From Ipomoea triloba (taxonomy: Eukaryota > Streptophyta > Magnoliopsida > Solanales > Convolvulaceae), in contig NC_044922.1 in the NCBI RefSeq assembly GCF_003576645.1, forward strand, positions 6,603,183-6,667,182: 64,000 nt of DNA, read 5' to 3'. Shown piece by piece: positions 1-11,099 of this stretch. The notes beneath the pieces are model-generated. The model ran no database searches. It was not told the origin of the DNA and worked only from the letters and a program-made list of their open reading frames with translations. Each line of letters opens with the position of its first letter. Positions within the stretch are counted from its first letter, which is position 1. A program made the position numbers and the translations under genes.

Positions 1-58
1 TCTGCCACAAAAACATGGTCAGAAATTTTGGTCTTAAAGTCTGTCAATTCATCTGCAA

Positions 59-685
59 ATGAAGTGCATAGCATCCCATCACTACACCATGGCACATTCA
101 TTAGCCCCAAGATTACCAGCTGCTTCAATCTCAACATCACCAAAGAAGAATGCCCTTCTCCCTTCTTGCTTGTGTTTCCACAAGGTATTGTCTTGCCAAC
201 AAACCTCTGCTGAAGGTCTAGGGCAAAAACTCGTCACTCGCAGGTTTGTCATTTAATTACGGTTACTTAGTCATATATTATCGTTATAATGTCAGGTTTG
301 CCGGTAAATTAAGATTACTTAGTTGTGTTATCGTTTTAGTCATATTATCGTTATAATGACAGGTTTGTCAGTAAATTAAGATTACTTAGTTGTGTTATAA
401 GATTGATGGAACGAGGACTATGTGTCTATGTGACAATGTAGGAGTGTTGCATTGGGGTTGGGAGGCGCGGTGTTGGGATTGAAGGCGGGGGAGGGGAGCG
501 CTAATGCAGCGGCGAGAAGGCCTCCGCCGCCACCAGTAGAGGAGAAGAAGGATCCGAATGTGAGTGGTGTGATGGCCAAAGTGTTGGCTAGCAAGAGAAG
601 GAAAGAGGCCATGAAAGAATCCATGGCAAAGCTAAGAGAGAGAGGGAAGCCTGTTGTTCAGATTCAGGAGCCTTCATCTGAATAG
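59..685 (+). CDS. Small probable plastid-targeted protein, two exons
   Basis: Exon 1 is 59-243 (or from the second ATG at 89, which has the better context ACCATGG) and exon 2 is 442-685. The intron 244-441 starts GT, ends AG and splits an Arg codon in phase 2. The protein has 142 residues from the first ATG or 132 from the second. The N-terminal part is rich in Ser, Ala and Thr and poor in acidic residues, like a chloroplast transit peptide (inference). Exon 2 has a short Gly/Ala/Leu-rich hydrophobic stretch, a run of five prolines, then a highly charged Lys/Arg/Glu C-terminus that probably forms a helix. I do not recognise a catalytic domain. A thylakoid or photosystem-associated small protein is possible but unproven. 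The splice sites join cleanly in frame, which supports a real gene. Confidence 0.65.
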
Positions 686-1302
686 ATGTCTCTGTGGCTC
701 TGTGCTCAATTCATATATGTTAGGTTCTCCTACATAACATCTTTAATTGATCCTTCAAACTCTTGTATCAATTAAAATTCTCTGGAGAAGGGGAATTTAG
801 ACCTTGCAAAGAGGCCATAAAGTGTGACAATTACGATGTTGTTGCATATGTTTTCTGGAGTTAGTGTTTTCGTTTCAACTTCCTAATATTATATTATTTT
901 TAATTGAAACTAATTATTATTAAATTTATTTTATAATTTCCTATCAAAACTTGTACAATTTATATCAACATTGTGCAATTTTACTTTCATAATCACACTA
1001 TTGATCAAGCTAATTAATCTCTCAATTTCTTTTTATTTTTTTAAAATAAATATCTCCATTAATCAAACTAATAAATATCACAATTAACCAATCTAATAAA
1101 GGCTACAATTCATACTAATTAATAATAATAATTTGAAACTAAAATTATCAACATCAATTATTTAATATACTAAAGAAGAACTCCGTAATTTATTAACTGA
1201 TTCATCAATAAGAAAATTGGACCACATGTCTCTAACGTCATCAATCTCTTGTTGATTGTAGGCAATACTTCCAACTCTAAGCTCTACAAAGTTGAAAAGA
1301 GA
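686..1302. other. AT-rich spacer, no gene seen
   Basis: This stretch follows the stop codon of the small plastid-type gene and holds its 3' UTR at the start. The rest is AT-rich sequence with no open frame of note and no clear repeat. Confidence 0.5.
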
Positions 1303-2470
1303 TAAATAATAGTGCACCTTAAGTGATACAAAGACGCACCTTAAGTGTTAAAATGATGCACCTTAATTTTGTCCAAAAGTTTTGTTCTTGAGGGTCTAAG
1401 CTAGGGGTATGGCAAACCCCTTTGTTCAAAAGTTTTATTCTTGAGGGCATGAGCTAGGGGTCTGGCAGACCCCTCACTGAGGCTCTTTAGTTCAGAAGGA
1501 AGATGGGTGGCGGGCAAGGAGTGGTCGTTACCCTCTACTGCCTTTTTCTTGAGGTACTGGGTGACGGGCCACCCTAACTCGCTAGTTATGTGGATAGGTC
1601 TGTTCCAATTTTGAAGAAGAAACACGACGTATCTTAAGCACATGACCTACTCACCTTAAGCACAAGACCTACGCACCTTAAGCGCAAACCTCACGCACCT
1701 TAAGTTTGACGAATTGAAAAATGACCAAATTTTCACCGCGTTTAAACGTTGTTCATCCTGGATGTTGATTTTGGCAAGATCAATGACTCTCCTCTCACCA
1801 CACAACCACACAAGAACCGATTTATATATATGTGCGATTAAATCTGATCCATGGATCTTGCTTAAATCAACGTCCAGGATTACCAAAATTTAAAAAAATA
1901 AATGTTGTGGCAATTTGGCAATTTTTGTATCTAGATCAAATTTTAAGGTGCGTGGTTTTTCTTCTTAAGGTGCATGATTTTTGTGCTTAAGGTATGTGAG
2001 TTTTGGACTTAAGGTGCGTGAGTTTTGTGTTTAAGGTGTGTGAGGACTTAAGGTGCGTGAGTTTTGTGTTTAAGGTGTGTGAGTTGTGTTTAAGGTGAGT
2101 AGTTCTTGAAACTTAAGGTGCGTGATTTTTGTGCTTAAGATGCGTGATTTTTTTGATTAAGGTGAGTAGTTGTTGAAACTTAAGATGAGTCAATCTGGAG
2201 CTTAAGGTGTGTTTTTGTATTCTTAAGGTGCGTGGTTTGTGTGCTTAATAAGGTGTTTGGTTTGTATGCTTAAGGTGCGTGAGTGTTGAAATTTAAGGTG
2301 AGTGAACCTAAAGCTTAAGGTGCGTGATTTTCCTTCTTAAGGTGCGCCAATTGTTATTTATTTATTTTTTAAGTTCCAAAACACAACCAATATTATTTAT
2401 AAGATTTTCTCTACAAAATCATATTTATGTTAATTCAACTTAAGGTGCGTAGATTAGAAACTTAAGGTCT
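1303..2470. repeat. Repeat field of CTTAAGGTGCGTG motifs in opposed orientation, probable DNA-transposon remnant
   Basis: About seven copies of a motif like GCACCTTAAG lie at 1310-1700, and about twenty copies in the opposite sense (CTTAAGGTGCGTG and variants, spaced about 15-25 bp) lie at 1940-2470. The centre holds an imperfect inverted repeat (1755-1781 against 1854-1880). The outer borders also mirror each other (AAATAATAGTGCACCTTAAG near 1304 against the complement of the sequence near 2340-2362). Opposed arrays of short subterminal repeats are typical of non-autonomous class II transposons. No transposase and no clear target-site duplication were seen. Confidence 0.55.
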
Positions 2471-3228
2471 ATTAGTATAGAATTTTTTTTAAAGAGCATA
2501 GATCACCGCACAACTGCATGGGAACCTTTAACCGCACACGAATCATTCTATATATATATTTACAATCAAATGAGACAATATCTTCCCGTGAGATTGTGAA
2601 ACATAACGTAAATACATACAGTCTAGAGTGTGTGCACTTAATTAGCCCAACATGACTTACATGAGTGCACACAGTTTATTGTGTGTGCATTCATAAAGTA
2701 GATTGTGTGCATTCAAGTTGTCTTACCGTCTCATAGAAAGATATTGTCTCATATGAAGTCACCATATATATATATAGGAAAAGATCAAATACGGGCTTAA
2801 ATTTTTTGTGAAAAAGCAATTAAATCATTGAATTTTAAAAAGTATCAATTGCACACGTAAACTCATTAAAATGGTACAATTAAACTCATTTTGTTAGTAA
2901 CCAAGATGTTACTAGTAAAATAATAATGACTTAGCAATTTTAAAAAAAAAAAAAAATTGGCTGCCATGCTGCATGGTAGCCAGGTGGCGATGTTCCACCT
3001 TATTCTTTCGATTGTGAAGGAGGTTGAATGTCGCCACTTCCTTTCAGATCGAAAGGAGGTGCAGTGGCAGGGCGATGATAAGGTGGCAGCAAGGAGCAGG
3101 TGGTTTTTGTGCTCATCCAAAAAGCAAAAGAAAATAATTTTCTATTAATGGATAAAAATGATCTTGTCTTCTTTATTAACAGAGATTCATTAAAAAAAGA
3201 AGAGAATTAATTGGAAAACTAAAGAATT
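2471..3228. other. AT-rich spacer with a GC-richer island, no gene
   Basis: Positions 2960-3110 are GC-richer than the surroundings and contain short mirror-image pieces such as the CTGCCATGCTGCATGGTAGCC palindrome region. The open frames on both strands there look like nothing known. This is probably part of an old inverted-repeat element with a poly-A run at 2942-2955. Confidence 0.35.
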
Positions 3229-3454
3229 AAAGGTCTATTTAAAAACTTGAAAAATAACTTTTTGAAATTACTTTTAATTTTTCTTTTGTATTTAGGTATT
3301 CAAAGAAAATAAAGTTAAAGAAAAATATTCATTCTGGTCAATAGGAAAAATGATCAATTTGACAAAAAATGTCATCATAAATTTTTAGTTGGAAGACATT
3401 TCTTTATCACCCGGCATCTTCAAAACTACAACACTGTCACACCTACACCACAAC

Positions 3455-3503
<49 letters not shown>

Positions 3504-3720
3504 AGTTTTCAAAAAAATAATTATTATTATATAACAAATAATATATTTATTTCTAAAAAAAAGAACACAAACAGAAAAATAAATGTAATTTTTTAACTTT
3601 CAACTAAACAAAAAAGCATAATTTCCTAATATTTAACCAAACACTAAAAAAATTAAAATATTTTTTGAAAAGTAAATTATTTTTAAAATAATATTTTTAA
3701 GTTTTCAAATAGACTCTAAA
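3229..3720. mobile_element. MITE-like element with inverted ends
   Basis: The left end AGGTCTATTTAAAAACTTG is matched by the complement of the right end (AGTCTATTTGAAAACTTAAA). The interior is AT-rich and contains the (TTA)n microsatellite. No coding capacity. A related fragment lies at about 22640-23130. The exact borders are uncertain. Confidence 0.45.
3455..3500. repeat. (TTA)n microsatellite
   Basis: About 15 perfect TTA units. Confidence 0.95.
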
Positions 3721-4001
3721 TGAAAAATTAGGGTCATATATCCTTTCTTAAATAATTTTATTTTCTATTTAATTTTATTAAAAATAAATGTCACTTTGTA
3801 TATTTTATTTTGTCAATGTCAAAACCAAATAGAATTACAACTCATATTATATTTAACAAGTATTCAAAAAAAATTATATTTAACAAGTATAGCTGCGCTG
3901 GTAGGGTTAGCGGCTAATGGTTTCAATTTTCCAACGTAGCAAACTAAATGCGTTTAATTATAACATTTTAAAGTTTGAGAGTCTATTCATGTTTTCACTA
4001 A

Positions 4002-4449
4002 GGGTGTGTTTGGTAGTCTGCAAAATAATTTTTTGGAAATCATTTTCTAAGCTTTTAGTGTTTGACAGTGTCGGAAAAATGTAGTCAACGGATCAGTTGA
4101 CCAAGGAAAATAAGGTCATTTTTGCGGAAAATGACTTCCAAATTTTTTTTCGGAAGTCATTTTCCGGACTTGGCTTCAACAATTTTTTTGGCCAAAATAG
4201 CCACATATGTAACTTTTTTAAAGAAATATTATTATTTTATATATTATTATTATTATTATTTTATATTTTAAAAAATAATTAAAATATAAAATTATACAAT
4301 TTAATTCATTTTCCATAAAATGAACAAAACACACAATGACAGTTTTCCAAAATGCAACCAAACACCGGAAATTGAACTGTTTTCCGGAAATGACTCATTT
4401 TCTGAAAAACATTTTCCAGAAGTCATTTTTCTACTTTCCAAACACACCC
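4002..4449. mobile_element. Tourist/PIF-Harbinger-like MITE with TAA duplication
   Basis: The ends are GGGTGTGTTTGGTAGTC and its near complement (ACTTTCCAAACACACCC). They are flanked on both sides by the trinucleotide TAA (3999-4001 and 4450-4452). A 3-bp TAA/TTA duplication and GGGTGTGTTTGG termini are known of Tourist-like MITEs. The interior contains mirror-image CGGAAAATGACTTCC-type pieces. No transposase. Confidence 0.75.
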
Positions 4450-4452
4450 TAA

Positions 4453-6016
4453 AAGTTGAATGACTTATTTAACATTTGTTTTCCTACTTTTGTATGTGTA
4501 TCCTAGAATAACTTTACAAATTTTATTTTTTTGGAGTACAATGAAAAAGAAAAAAAATTAGACCAAATCAAAGCAAATAAAATCACATGAGGCAAGCATG
4601 TGCCACTTTGAGGCTTGAGCACATCCGATCCACACAGATCAGATCACATATTCTTCTAGGGGGCTAACGATAAGCTATTAATCCAAATTAAGTATCAATC
4701 AAAGTAGATACTACCTAATCAGCGCATATATTTGTCTAATTGTCTTTATAAATATATTTCATCGTACACATCTAGCTATGTATTTGGTCAGCACATAAAA
4801 ATTGAAATCATGTCTATTGATTCTAATATAAAAACTTTCAAAACACCAATATGAATAAAAAAATAAAAATAAAAATCTAAATAATTATGGAAAACAGTTG
4901 AGGAGAAATAATAGAGAATAAATTCAGGGAATGAGTTTTTTAATTGAGGGGTAATCAAAGGCCAAAACACATAATAATATTCTAAAAATTAAACTTATCA
5001 ATTAAACAACAATAATAATTTTAATACTCATTTCTAATAGTTAAACCTGTCAACTAAATACACCCTAGCCATGCTGCCTAAACTCCCTATTAGAAAAAGG
5101 TCGCTAGGGCAGCCAATTCCACATGTAGAAATGTCTTTAATTTATTCTTTTATTTCCATCCTTGACTTAGACTAGTCTTCTCTGCCCAATCAAAACATAA
5201 AAGCCAAAAGCGAGGCAGAATAGCCACCTTCCACGTGAAATATAGCCTACTCTTATATATACTTTACAAACTATAGAAATGTCTAATCGGTCAATGCGTC
5301 AACTATATTATATATATTCCTTACTTTAGTGCTTTAGTTGTTGTTGGTTGTTGCACTAGAATTTTCTCAGTTGTATGGATAATATTTCTTATACAAAAAC
5401 TTACACCGTTAAACGTAACGTTTCTTCATCTAATTAATTACTACTTGAACTACAATTTTACTTTACAAGTAATTAATAAAAATAAACTTTATAATATATA
5501 TGCAAATTAAATGCTATTATTGTTGCATTGTAAACTTGTAAATGCATACTTTCCCCATTAAATTTATATTAATTGATTAGTTGGAAGAACAAACAAAAGC
5601 GAATCATCCCTTAAAACCGATTAACATGTTAAACATTAAGATCAACGAGTAGTCTTGTGTGAAATTGTTTTACATAAGAATATTTTTAAAAAGTATTAAA
5701 ATTTCTACTAATATTTTTTAAAATAATACTTTCCATCCTTAAAAAAATTACATTTTTACTAAAAAAAGTTACATGATATCTATCCCACGTCACATAAAAT
5801 TGTCTTACTTAAGTTTTTGTACTAAACACATTTGATATAATTTACTTATTTATTTTTGTTTTCATACAACATCCAATATTTTAATAACTATTAGACTAAT
5901 TCGGGTTCAATCCCAGCAGACTAATTCGAGTTGCAGAGAAAAGTCTAAACCAGTACTCTTTAACATGATACACAATTTTACCAAGTGGAAAATTAGTGAC
6001 AAACAAAACACATTTG

Positions 6017-6099
<83 letters not shown>

Positions 6100-6177
6100 T
6101 TTTATTTCTGCATATAACATCCAATATTCTCACAATTATTAAGTTAATTCCGGTTCGATCCTGGTCATGCCCATAGA
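4453..6177. other. Spacer with an old ~180-bp duplication
   Basis: No gene seen. Positions about 5820-5925 and 6005-6170 are diverged copies of each other (both start AAACACATTTGATATAAT and contain CATCCAATATT and a GGTTCRATCC box). The second copy carries an expanded AAT/ATT microsatellite. Confidence 0.5.
6019..6100. repeat. Palindromic (AAT)n/(ATT)n microsatellite
   Basis: About 40 bp of AAT units is followed immediately by about 40 bp of ATT units, so the two halves are complementary. The tract can fold into a hairpin with arms of about 38-40 bp. Confidence 0.9.
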
Positions 6178-6186
6178 ATTTCTAAT

Positions 6187-6696
6187 GACTAATTTTACTG
6201 TGGATCATGATTCAAAACGGTGCCATTTCTTTTAATTAAAATAAATGACACCCGTTTCGTCCAACTAATTCTATTTTTATGACGTATTCAGTTCCATTTT
6301 ATATACACTATAGTTTCATTACATCACAATATCAATTACAATTTCAATTTATTTGACATTATACACATAATATGTGAGACCTGTTATTAAATCTTATTTT
6401 ATACACACTATAATTTTATTATAACACCATTAAAGTATAATTTTAATTCAACTCCAATTTCATTGGACAATATACTGAGACTTGTTATTCTGTTTTATTT
6501 TAGATACACTATAATTTCATTACAGCACAATTAAAGTATATATCATTCTAATTCAACTACATTTTGTTTGACAATATACATTTCATATATGAAAAATATT
6601 ATTCAGTTTAATTTTAAACACACTGTATTTTCATTTTATTAGGAGCACATCATAAATATGAAAATAGTTAAATATAATTTTGGCCTATAACAATTG
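6187..6696. mobile_element. Mutator-type MITE with internal ~105-bp tandem repeats, just upstream of the RING gene
   Basis: The left end AATTTTACTGTGGATCATG and the right end CCTATAACAATTG fit the termini of the family found throughout this window. The flanks ATTTCTAAT (6178-6186) and ATTTCCAAT (6697-6705) match at 8 of 9 positions, as expected for an aged 9-bp Mutator-type duplication. The interior (about 6296-6640) holds about three and a third diverged copies of a ~105-bp unit beginning TATACACTATA. It ends about 95 bp before the TATA box of the RING gene. Confidence 0.65.
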
Positions 6697-6791
6697 ATTT
6701 CCAATTGGGTGTCGTCCGTGTGGAAAAAGCACAGCCCCGCCGCCTGCATCTCCGCTTCCCAGCAGCTTCACCTCTCCCCCTCCCTTCTCTC

Positions 6792-6800
6792 TATATATAA
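6792..6800 (+). promoter_or_regulatory. TATA box of the RING-H2 gene
   Basis: TATATATAA lies 101 bp before the ATG, followed by a pyrimidine/adenine-rich leader. Position and sequence fit a plant core promoter. Confidence 0.65.
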
Positions 6801-6900
6801 TCACTCCATCATCCTCTACTCACCAAATTCAGCTTAAGACAGAAAACCCAAAACCTTAATTTTAGTTTAGGAAGCTAAGCAGTGGTCGCAGGTTCACTAA

Positions 6901-7197
6901 ATGGATGGGTATTTTGATCTTGACGCGGTTTTGACAATGCCAGAGCCAGAGAGTTTAAGAACCGCCGCAGCATGCACGGCGGAGAGGATGTTGGAACACG
7001 GCGGCGGCGGCGGCGGTGTTGACAAGATGGTGACGGTGGGCGACGTCGCCGGCGTTTGTTCAGTGTGCATGGATGGCTTTGAAGAGGGCGTGGGCGGAAA
7101 ACAAGTCCCCTGTGGCCATGTTTTCCATGAGAATTGCATCGCAAAGTGGCTCCCCATTCATAGCTCTTGCCCTCTTTGCCGCTTCCAAATACTTTGA
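6901..7197 (+). CDS. Small RING-H2 finger protein (putative E3 ubiquitin ligase)
   Basis: A single exon codes for 98 residues. The N-terminal half has no recognised domain and a run of six glycines near residues 35-40. The C-terminal half is a RING-H2 finger with the full ligand order C-x2-C, C-x-H-x2-H-x2-C and C-x2-C (CSVC, then CGHVFHENC, then CPLC), ending seven residues from the finger. The conserved Trp before the last Cys pair (KWLP) is present; in this family it contacts the E2 enzyme. Such proteins pass ubiquitin from an E2 to a substrate. The substrate is unknown here. No transmembrane segment, so probably cytosolic or nuclear (inference). It is short, like other intronless plant RING-H2 genes. 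Confidence 0.85.
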   Translation: MDGYFDLDAVLTMPEPESLRTAAACTAERMLEHGGGGGGVDKMVTVGDVAGVCSVCMDGFEEGVGGKQVPCGHVFHENCIAKWLPIHSSCPLCRFQIL

Positions 7198-7563
7198 TCC
7201 ATCGCCAAAACTCCCATTTTTGTCTCTAATATATAATTAGCGATTTTAGTTTTTTATGAATTTAATTCTTATGTGATGATATATGTATAATTTTTGTGTA
7301 ATTCATTGATTTTTCTAGTTAAGTATTTTCCATATTTAGCTGTCGTCCAAGAATTATTATTATTATTGTTTTTTGAAATATTTTGTCCAAGAATTATTTA
7401 GTTAACTAATATGTATTCATGTTTATTTAGCACTGGTGACAGATATTCAAAACCTCTGTGCAACTGTGCAAGTAGGCAAGTAGCAGTGAAATAATTAACA
7501 AGTAAACAAAACACCGTATTGACACGGAATTAACAGTGAGTCAGTGACTAAAATCTATTAGCG

Positions 7564-7623
<60 letters not shown>

Positions 7624-7634
7624 GGTCAAAAACC
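7198..7634. other. 3' flank of RING gene ending in homopolymers
   Basis: AT-rich sequence without a gene. It ends in a run of about 38 T and about 23 G (7567-7625) that runs into the gap; both are probably low-quality consensus. Confidence 0.6.
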
Positions 7635-8199
7635 NNNNNNNNNNNNNNNNNNNNNNNNNNNNNNNNNNNNNNNNNNNNNNNNNNNNNNNNNNNNNNNNNN
7701 NNNNNNNNNNNNNNNNNNNNNNNNNNNNNNNNNNNNNNNNNNNNNNNNNNNNNNNNNNNNNNNNNNNNNNNNNNNNNNNNNNNNNNNNNNNNNNNNNNNN
7801 NNNNNNNNNNNNNNNNNNNNNNNNNNNNNNNNNNNNNNNNNNNNNNNNNNNNNNNNNNNNNNNNNNNNNNNNNNNNNNNNNNNNNNNNNNNNNNNNNNNN
7901 NNNNNNNNNNNNNNNNNNNNNNNNNNNNNNNNNNNNNNNNNNNNNNNNNNNNNNNNNNNNNNNNNNNNNNNNNNNNNNNNNNNNNNNNNNNNNNNNNNNN
8001 NNNNNNNNNNNNNNNNNNNNNNNNNNNNNNNNNNNNNNNNNNNNNNNNNNNNNNNNNNNNNNNNNNNNNNNNNNNNNNNNNNNNNNNNNNNNNNNNNNNN
8101 NNNNNNNNNNNNNNNNNNNNNNNNNNNNNNNNNNNNNNNNNNNNNNNNNNNNNNNNNNNNNNNNNNNNNNNNNNNNNNNNNNNNNNNNNNNNNNNNNNN
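7635..8199. other. Assembly gap (565 N)
   Basis: Unknown bases. Both edges are homopolymers of G and T, so the sequence next to the gap should not be trusted. Any open frame across it is an artefact. Confidence 0.98.
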
Positions 8200-8299
8200 G
8201 GGTTTTTTTTTTTTTTTTTTTTTTTCTCTTCTCTTTTTTGGAGGGGGAGGGGGAGTGGGTGTCAAACAACCTTTATTTTCAACATTCAGTTTTTAAGCC

Positions 8300-8585
8300 C
8301 CACCCTCGAGGGTTACCCATAATTAATATATTATATATTTATAGTTAACATATTATGTGTCTGCATATAATATATTATGTACCTATAATTAACATATTAT
8401 GTGCATTTATTTAATAAATTAATGTACTTACTACAATTAATATATCATGTACCTTCAATTTATTTATAGGTGCATAATATGTTAACTGAATGTACATAAT
8501 ATATAAACTACATGTACATAATTCGAATATCATTTTGGATCATAGCCCACAATACAAGGTGGACCCTATTCCATGGTATAATTTG
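8300..8585. mobile_element. Mutator-type MITE, left end missing
   Basis: The right terminus reads ACAAGGTGGACCC...CCATGGTATAATTTG, the complement of the family end CAAATTATACCATGG. The interior has repeated AATATATTATG/AACATATTATGTG pieces shared with the copy at 26361. The left end is not visible and may be lost in or near the gap. Confidence 0.55.
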
Positions 8586-8589
8586 CTGA

Positions 8590-8904
8590 AAAATTATATC
8601 ATGGATCAAAGTCCACCTTACATTATGGATCCTAATCCAAAATAACATTCAAATTATATGTCTGTAGTTAATATATTATATGTGTATAGTTAACATATTA
8701 TATGCATGTAAATAAATTGAAGGCACATAATATGTTAATTACAGACACATGATATTTTAACAACAGACCTTAGTCCAAAATATAGAGTAACATTTAGATT
8801 ATATGTCTGTAGTTTAATATATTATGTGCATGTAGTTAGCATATTATGTATCATCAATTTATTTAATGCACATAATTTATTAACTAAATGCACATAATAT
8901 ATAA
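8590..8904. mobile_element. Second Mutator-type MITE, back to back with the first
   Basis: The left end AAATTATATCATGGATC followed by AAAGTCCACCTTACA fits the family. The interior again has AACATATTATGTG repeats in both senses. The right terminus was not found. Only about 4 bp separates it from the preceding copy. Confidence 0.5.
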
Positions 8905-9020
8905 CCAACATGGTTGGCATGGTGGTTCAGCACCTCATCTCTTAAGCATGAGATTGAGAATTCTATCCTCACTCATGTGTATAATATACATAATTCAGGT
9001 TCTTAATACACATACACATA
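8905..9020 (+). repeat. Possible tRNA-derived SINE fragment
   Basis: GGCATGGTGGTTCAG resembles a pol III A box and GAGAATTCTATCC, about 40 bp on, a decayed B box. No poly-A tail or flanking duplication was found. Confidence 0.25.
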
Positions 9021-9201
9021 ACTGTGACTTAATTAATATCCCTAACTCAAATTGGCAGATTTTAATTAAGTTGGACGGCCCGGCCTCTTAGGCTCTTAGG
9101 TACCCAACTTTCTTTTTAACTAAGCAAGCCCAATCCATCTTCGTGAGCTTTTGATCAAGCCTGGGCTTGCGGAAAAATTATTGCCTCAACTATAACAAAA
9201 A

Positions 9202-9659
9202 GGAATAAGGGTCAAATAGGCCACCCAAACTACACACGAAATTGATATACGAAATTGCAATTAGGCCATTGAATTTCTGAACTACACAAATTCATGCAAA
9301 TTAACTCAAAGTGACTTGTTGACTTGATCTTCCGGTTACCAACTTTAAAAATAATATTTTAAAATAATTTTTAATTAATTAATTAATTAATTAAAATTAA
9401 AAAAAAACAGGAACAAGTCAATTGGGTCCCTTTTTTTTAAATTTTAAATTTTAAATTTAATTTTAATTAATTATTTTATTTAAAATTATTTTAAAATATT
9501 ATTTTTAAAGTTGGTAACCGGAAGATCAAGTCAAACAAGTCACTTTGGATTAATTTGCATGGATTTGTGTAGTACAGGGGCCTAATTGCATTGTTTTTGA
9601 GTTCAATGGCCTAATTGCAGTTTCGTGTGTAGTCCAGTGGCCTATTTGACCCTTATTCC
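9202..9659. mobile_element. Fold-back (snapback) element with perfect 9-bp duplication
   Basis: The left arm starts GGAATAAGGGTCAAATAGGCC and the right arm is its complement (GGCCTATTTGACCCTTATTCC at the far end). The arms pair over most of about 200 bp, including GACTTGATCTTCCGGTTACC near 9320 and its complement near 9515. The element is flanked by TAACAAAAA on both sides (9193-9201, 9660-9668). A 9-bp duplication points to Mutator-like transposition. A transcript would fold into a long hairpin. Confidence 0.85.
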
Positions 9660-9668
9660 TAACAAAAA

Positions 9669-11099
9669 ATACATTTTTTAATATATTAAAAATATATTAT
9701 TTGTATATTAAATATAAATTATACAAAAAATATATTTTCAGTATTTAAATAATATATTTTCTATGAATACAATATACATTTTTAATATACTAAAAATATA
9801 TTATTTGCGTATTGAATATACATTATTTGATAATATAATGATTGAGACTCGCGTAGGTGGAGCACACCTTGCCTTTGGAACAATCAGTCGCTATCGGGGA
9901 GTAAATGAGTCATGTAGTTAAGTGTAATTTGATGAATATAAAAATTTGATTCAATTGTTGTTAAGTGGATTTCAAATTTGGATTCCCAATCAAACTTTTT
10001 TATTTTTAATATATTTTTATAATATAACAAATTCAATTAATATACTTATACATTTATATGTATATATGTTATAAAATGCTATAATCAATATATAATGTTG
10101 AGTTTTGTTATGATATTTGTTTGTAAAATATTTAATATTATAATTTGTAAGTAAAAATAACAAAATAAAAATCTTTATTAAACATATTCAAGTTGAGTTC
10201 GATTAGCTAGAGCTTTGTCAAGCTCAAGCTTTGATTTTTCTAATTTGAATTAAGTTTTTAGTTTTGATTATCCAAACTTGACTAAATTCAATCACACCAT
10301 ATATAATTACATACTACTCTGCACGAAACTTATTATTAACAAGAGGTGATCTCTTATATAACAGGCAAGGAGTTATGTTAACATACTCCAAACAAGCAGG
10401 AATTCAGACTAATATATTTTGTATTTTATATCTTATTTTATGTGTCTAGTTTAATCAACATGATTTGGATTTAGTTTTAATATATTTAATTTATATATTT
10501 AAAAATTATGGCGTTATAAATACAAAATTTTGAATTTTAAAGTTATATGAAAATAACTAAATAAGTGAAGAAAAAAATTAAGTTAACAAATAAAAAGTAA
10601 ATATAACATGTAAAATGAGATTAGATGATAGAAGAATTGATCTCAAATTGATTAAATTAATAAGTCGGCTAACTCCAAAGTTACAGATCTAAAGTTAATT
10701 AGCCGACCCCGGCCCGAATCTAGAATATGCCTACTCCATTAAAAGCCTCCATGCAAGTGTCAAGTGTGCATGTGCCGGAGAAATAAAAAAATAGATATAA
10801 TAAATAAATTGAAAGGGACCTATTATAGTCTTTAAAGATATTATTTACAACTTTCTAAAAGAAAACAAATATATTATTTACAAATGTCAAATATTGATAC
10901 ATTATTAAAAGATAGATATATAACCAAAGACCTTGTGGTCCAGCGGCATGAAGTTACTTTCCCAACTTACATGTAACCATGCTGATTTCATTGGGTGTTC
11001 TTAAGAGACTTATAATTAAGGATTTGGCAATCGGATTTAATTCGAAGGTTATCTCATCATTTTTAATAGATTAGTCTTGGTTTCCTTTTATTTCCTTGT
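9669..11099. other. AT-rich spacer, no gene seen
   Basis: The stretch contains many short TATATTAAAAATATATT-type repeats at 9670-9830. At 10925-10980 there is a short piece (GACCTTGTGGTCCAGCGGCATG) that recurs in shape at about 21705. No open frame of interest. Confidence 0.5.

Noticed and set aside
1303..2470. CRISPR-like array
   Set aside because: The spacing and unit vary, motifs face both ways and the DNA is a plant nuclear genome; a transposon remnant fits better.
5896..6120. Open frame with poly-Asn and poly-Tyr
   Set aside because: It is a translated AAT/ATT microsatellite.
7541..8296. Long open frames on both strands
   Set aside because: They cross the N gap and homopolymer runs; the residues are mostly unknown and the frames are artefacts.
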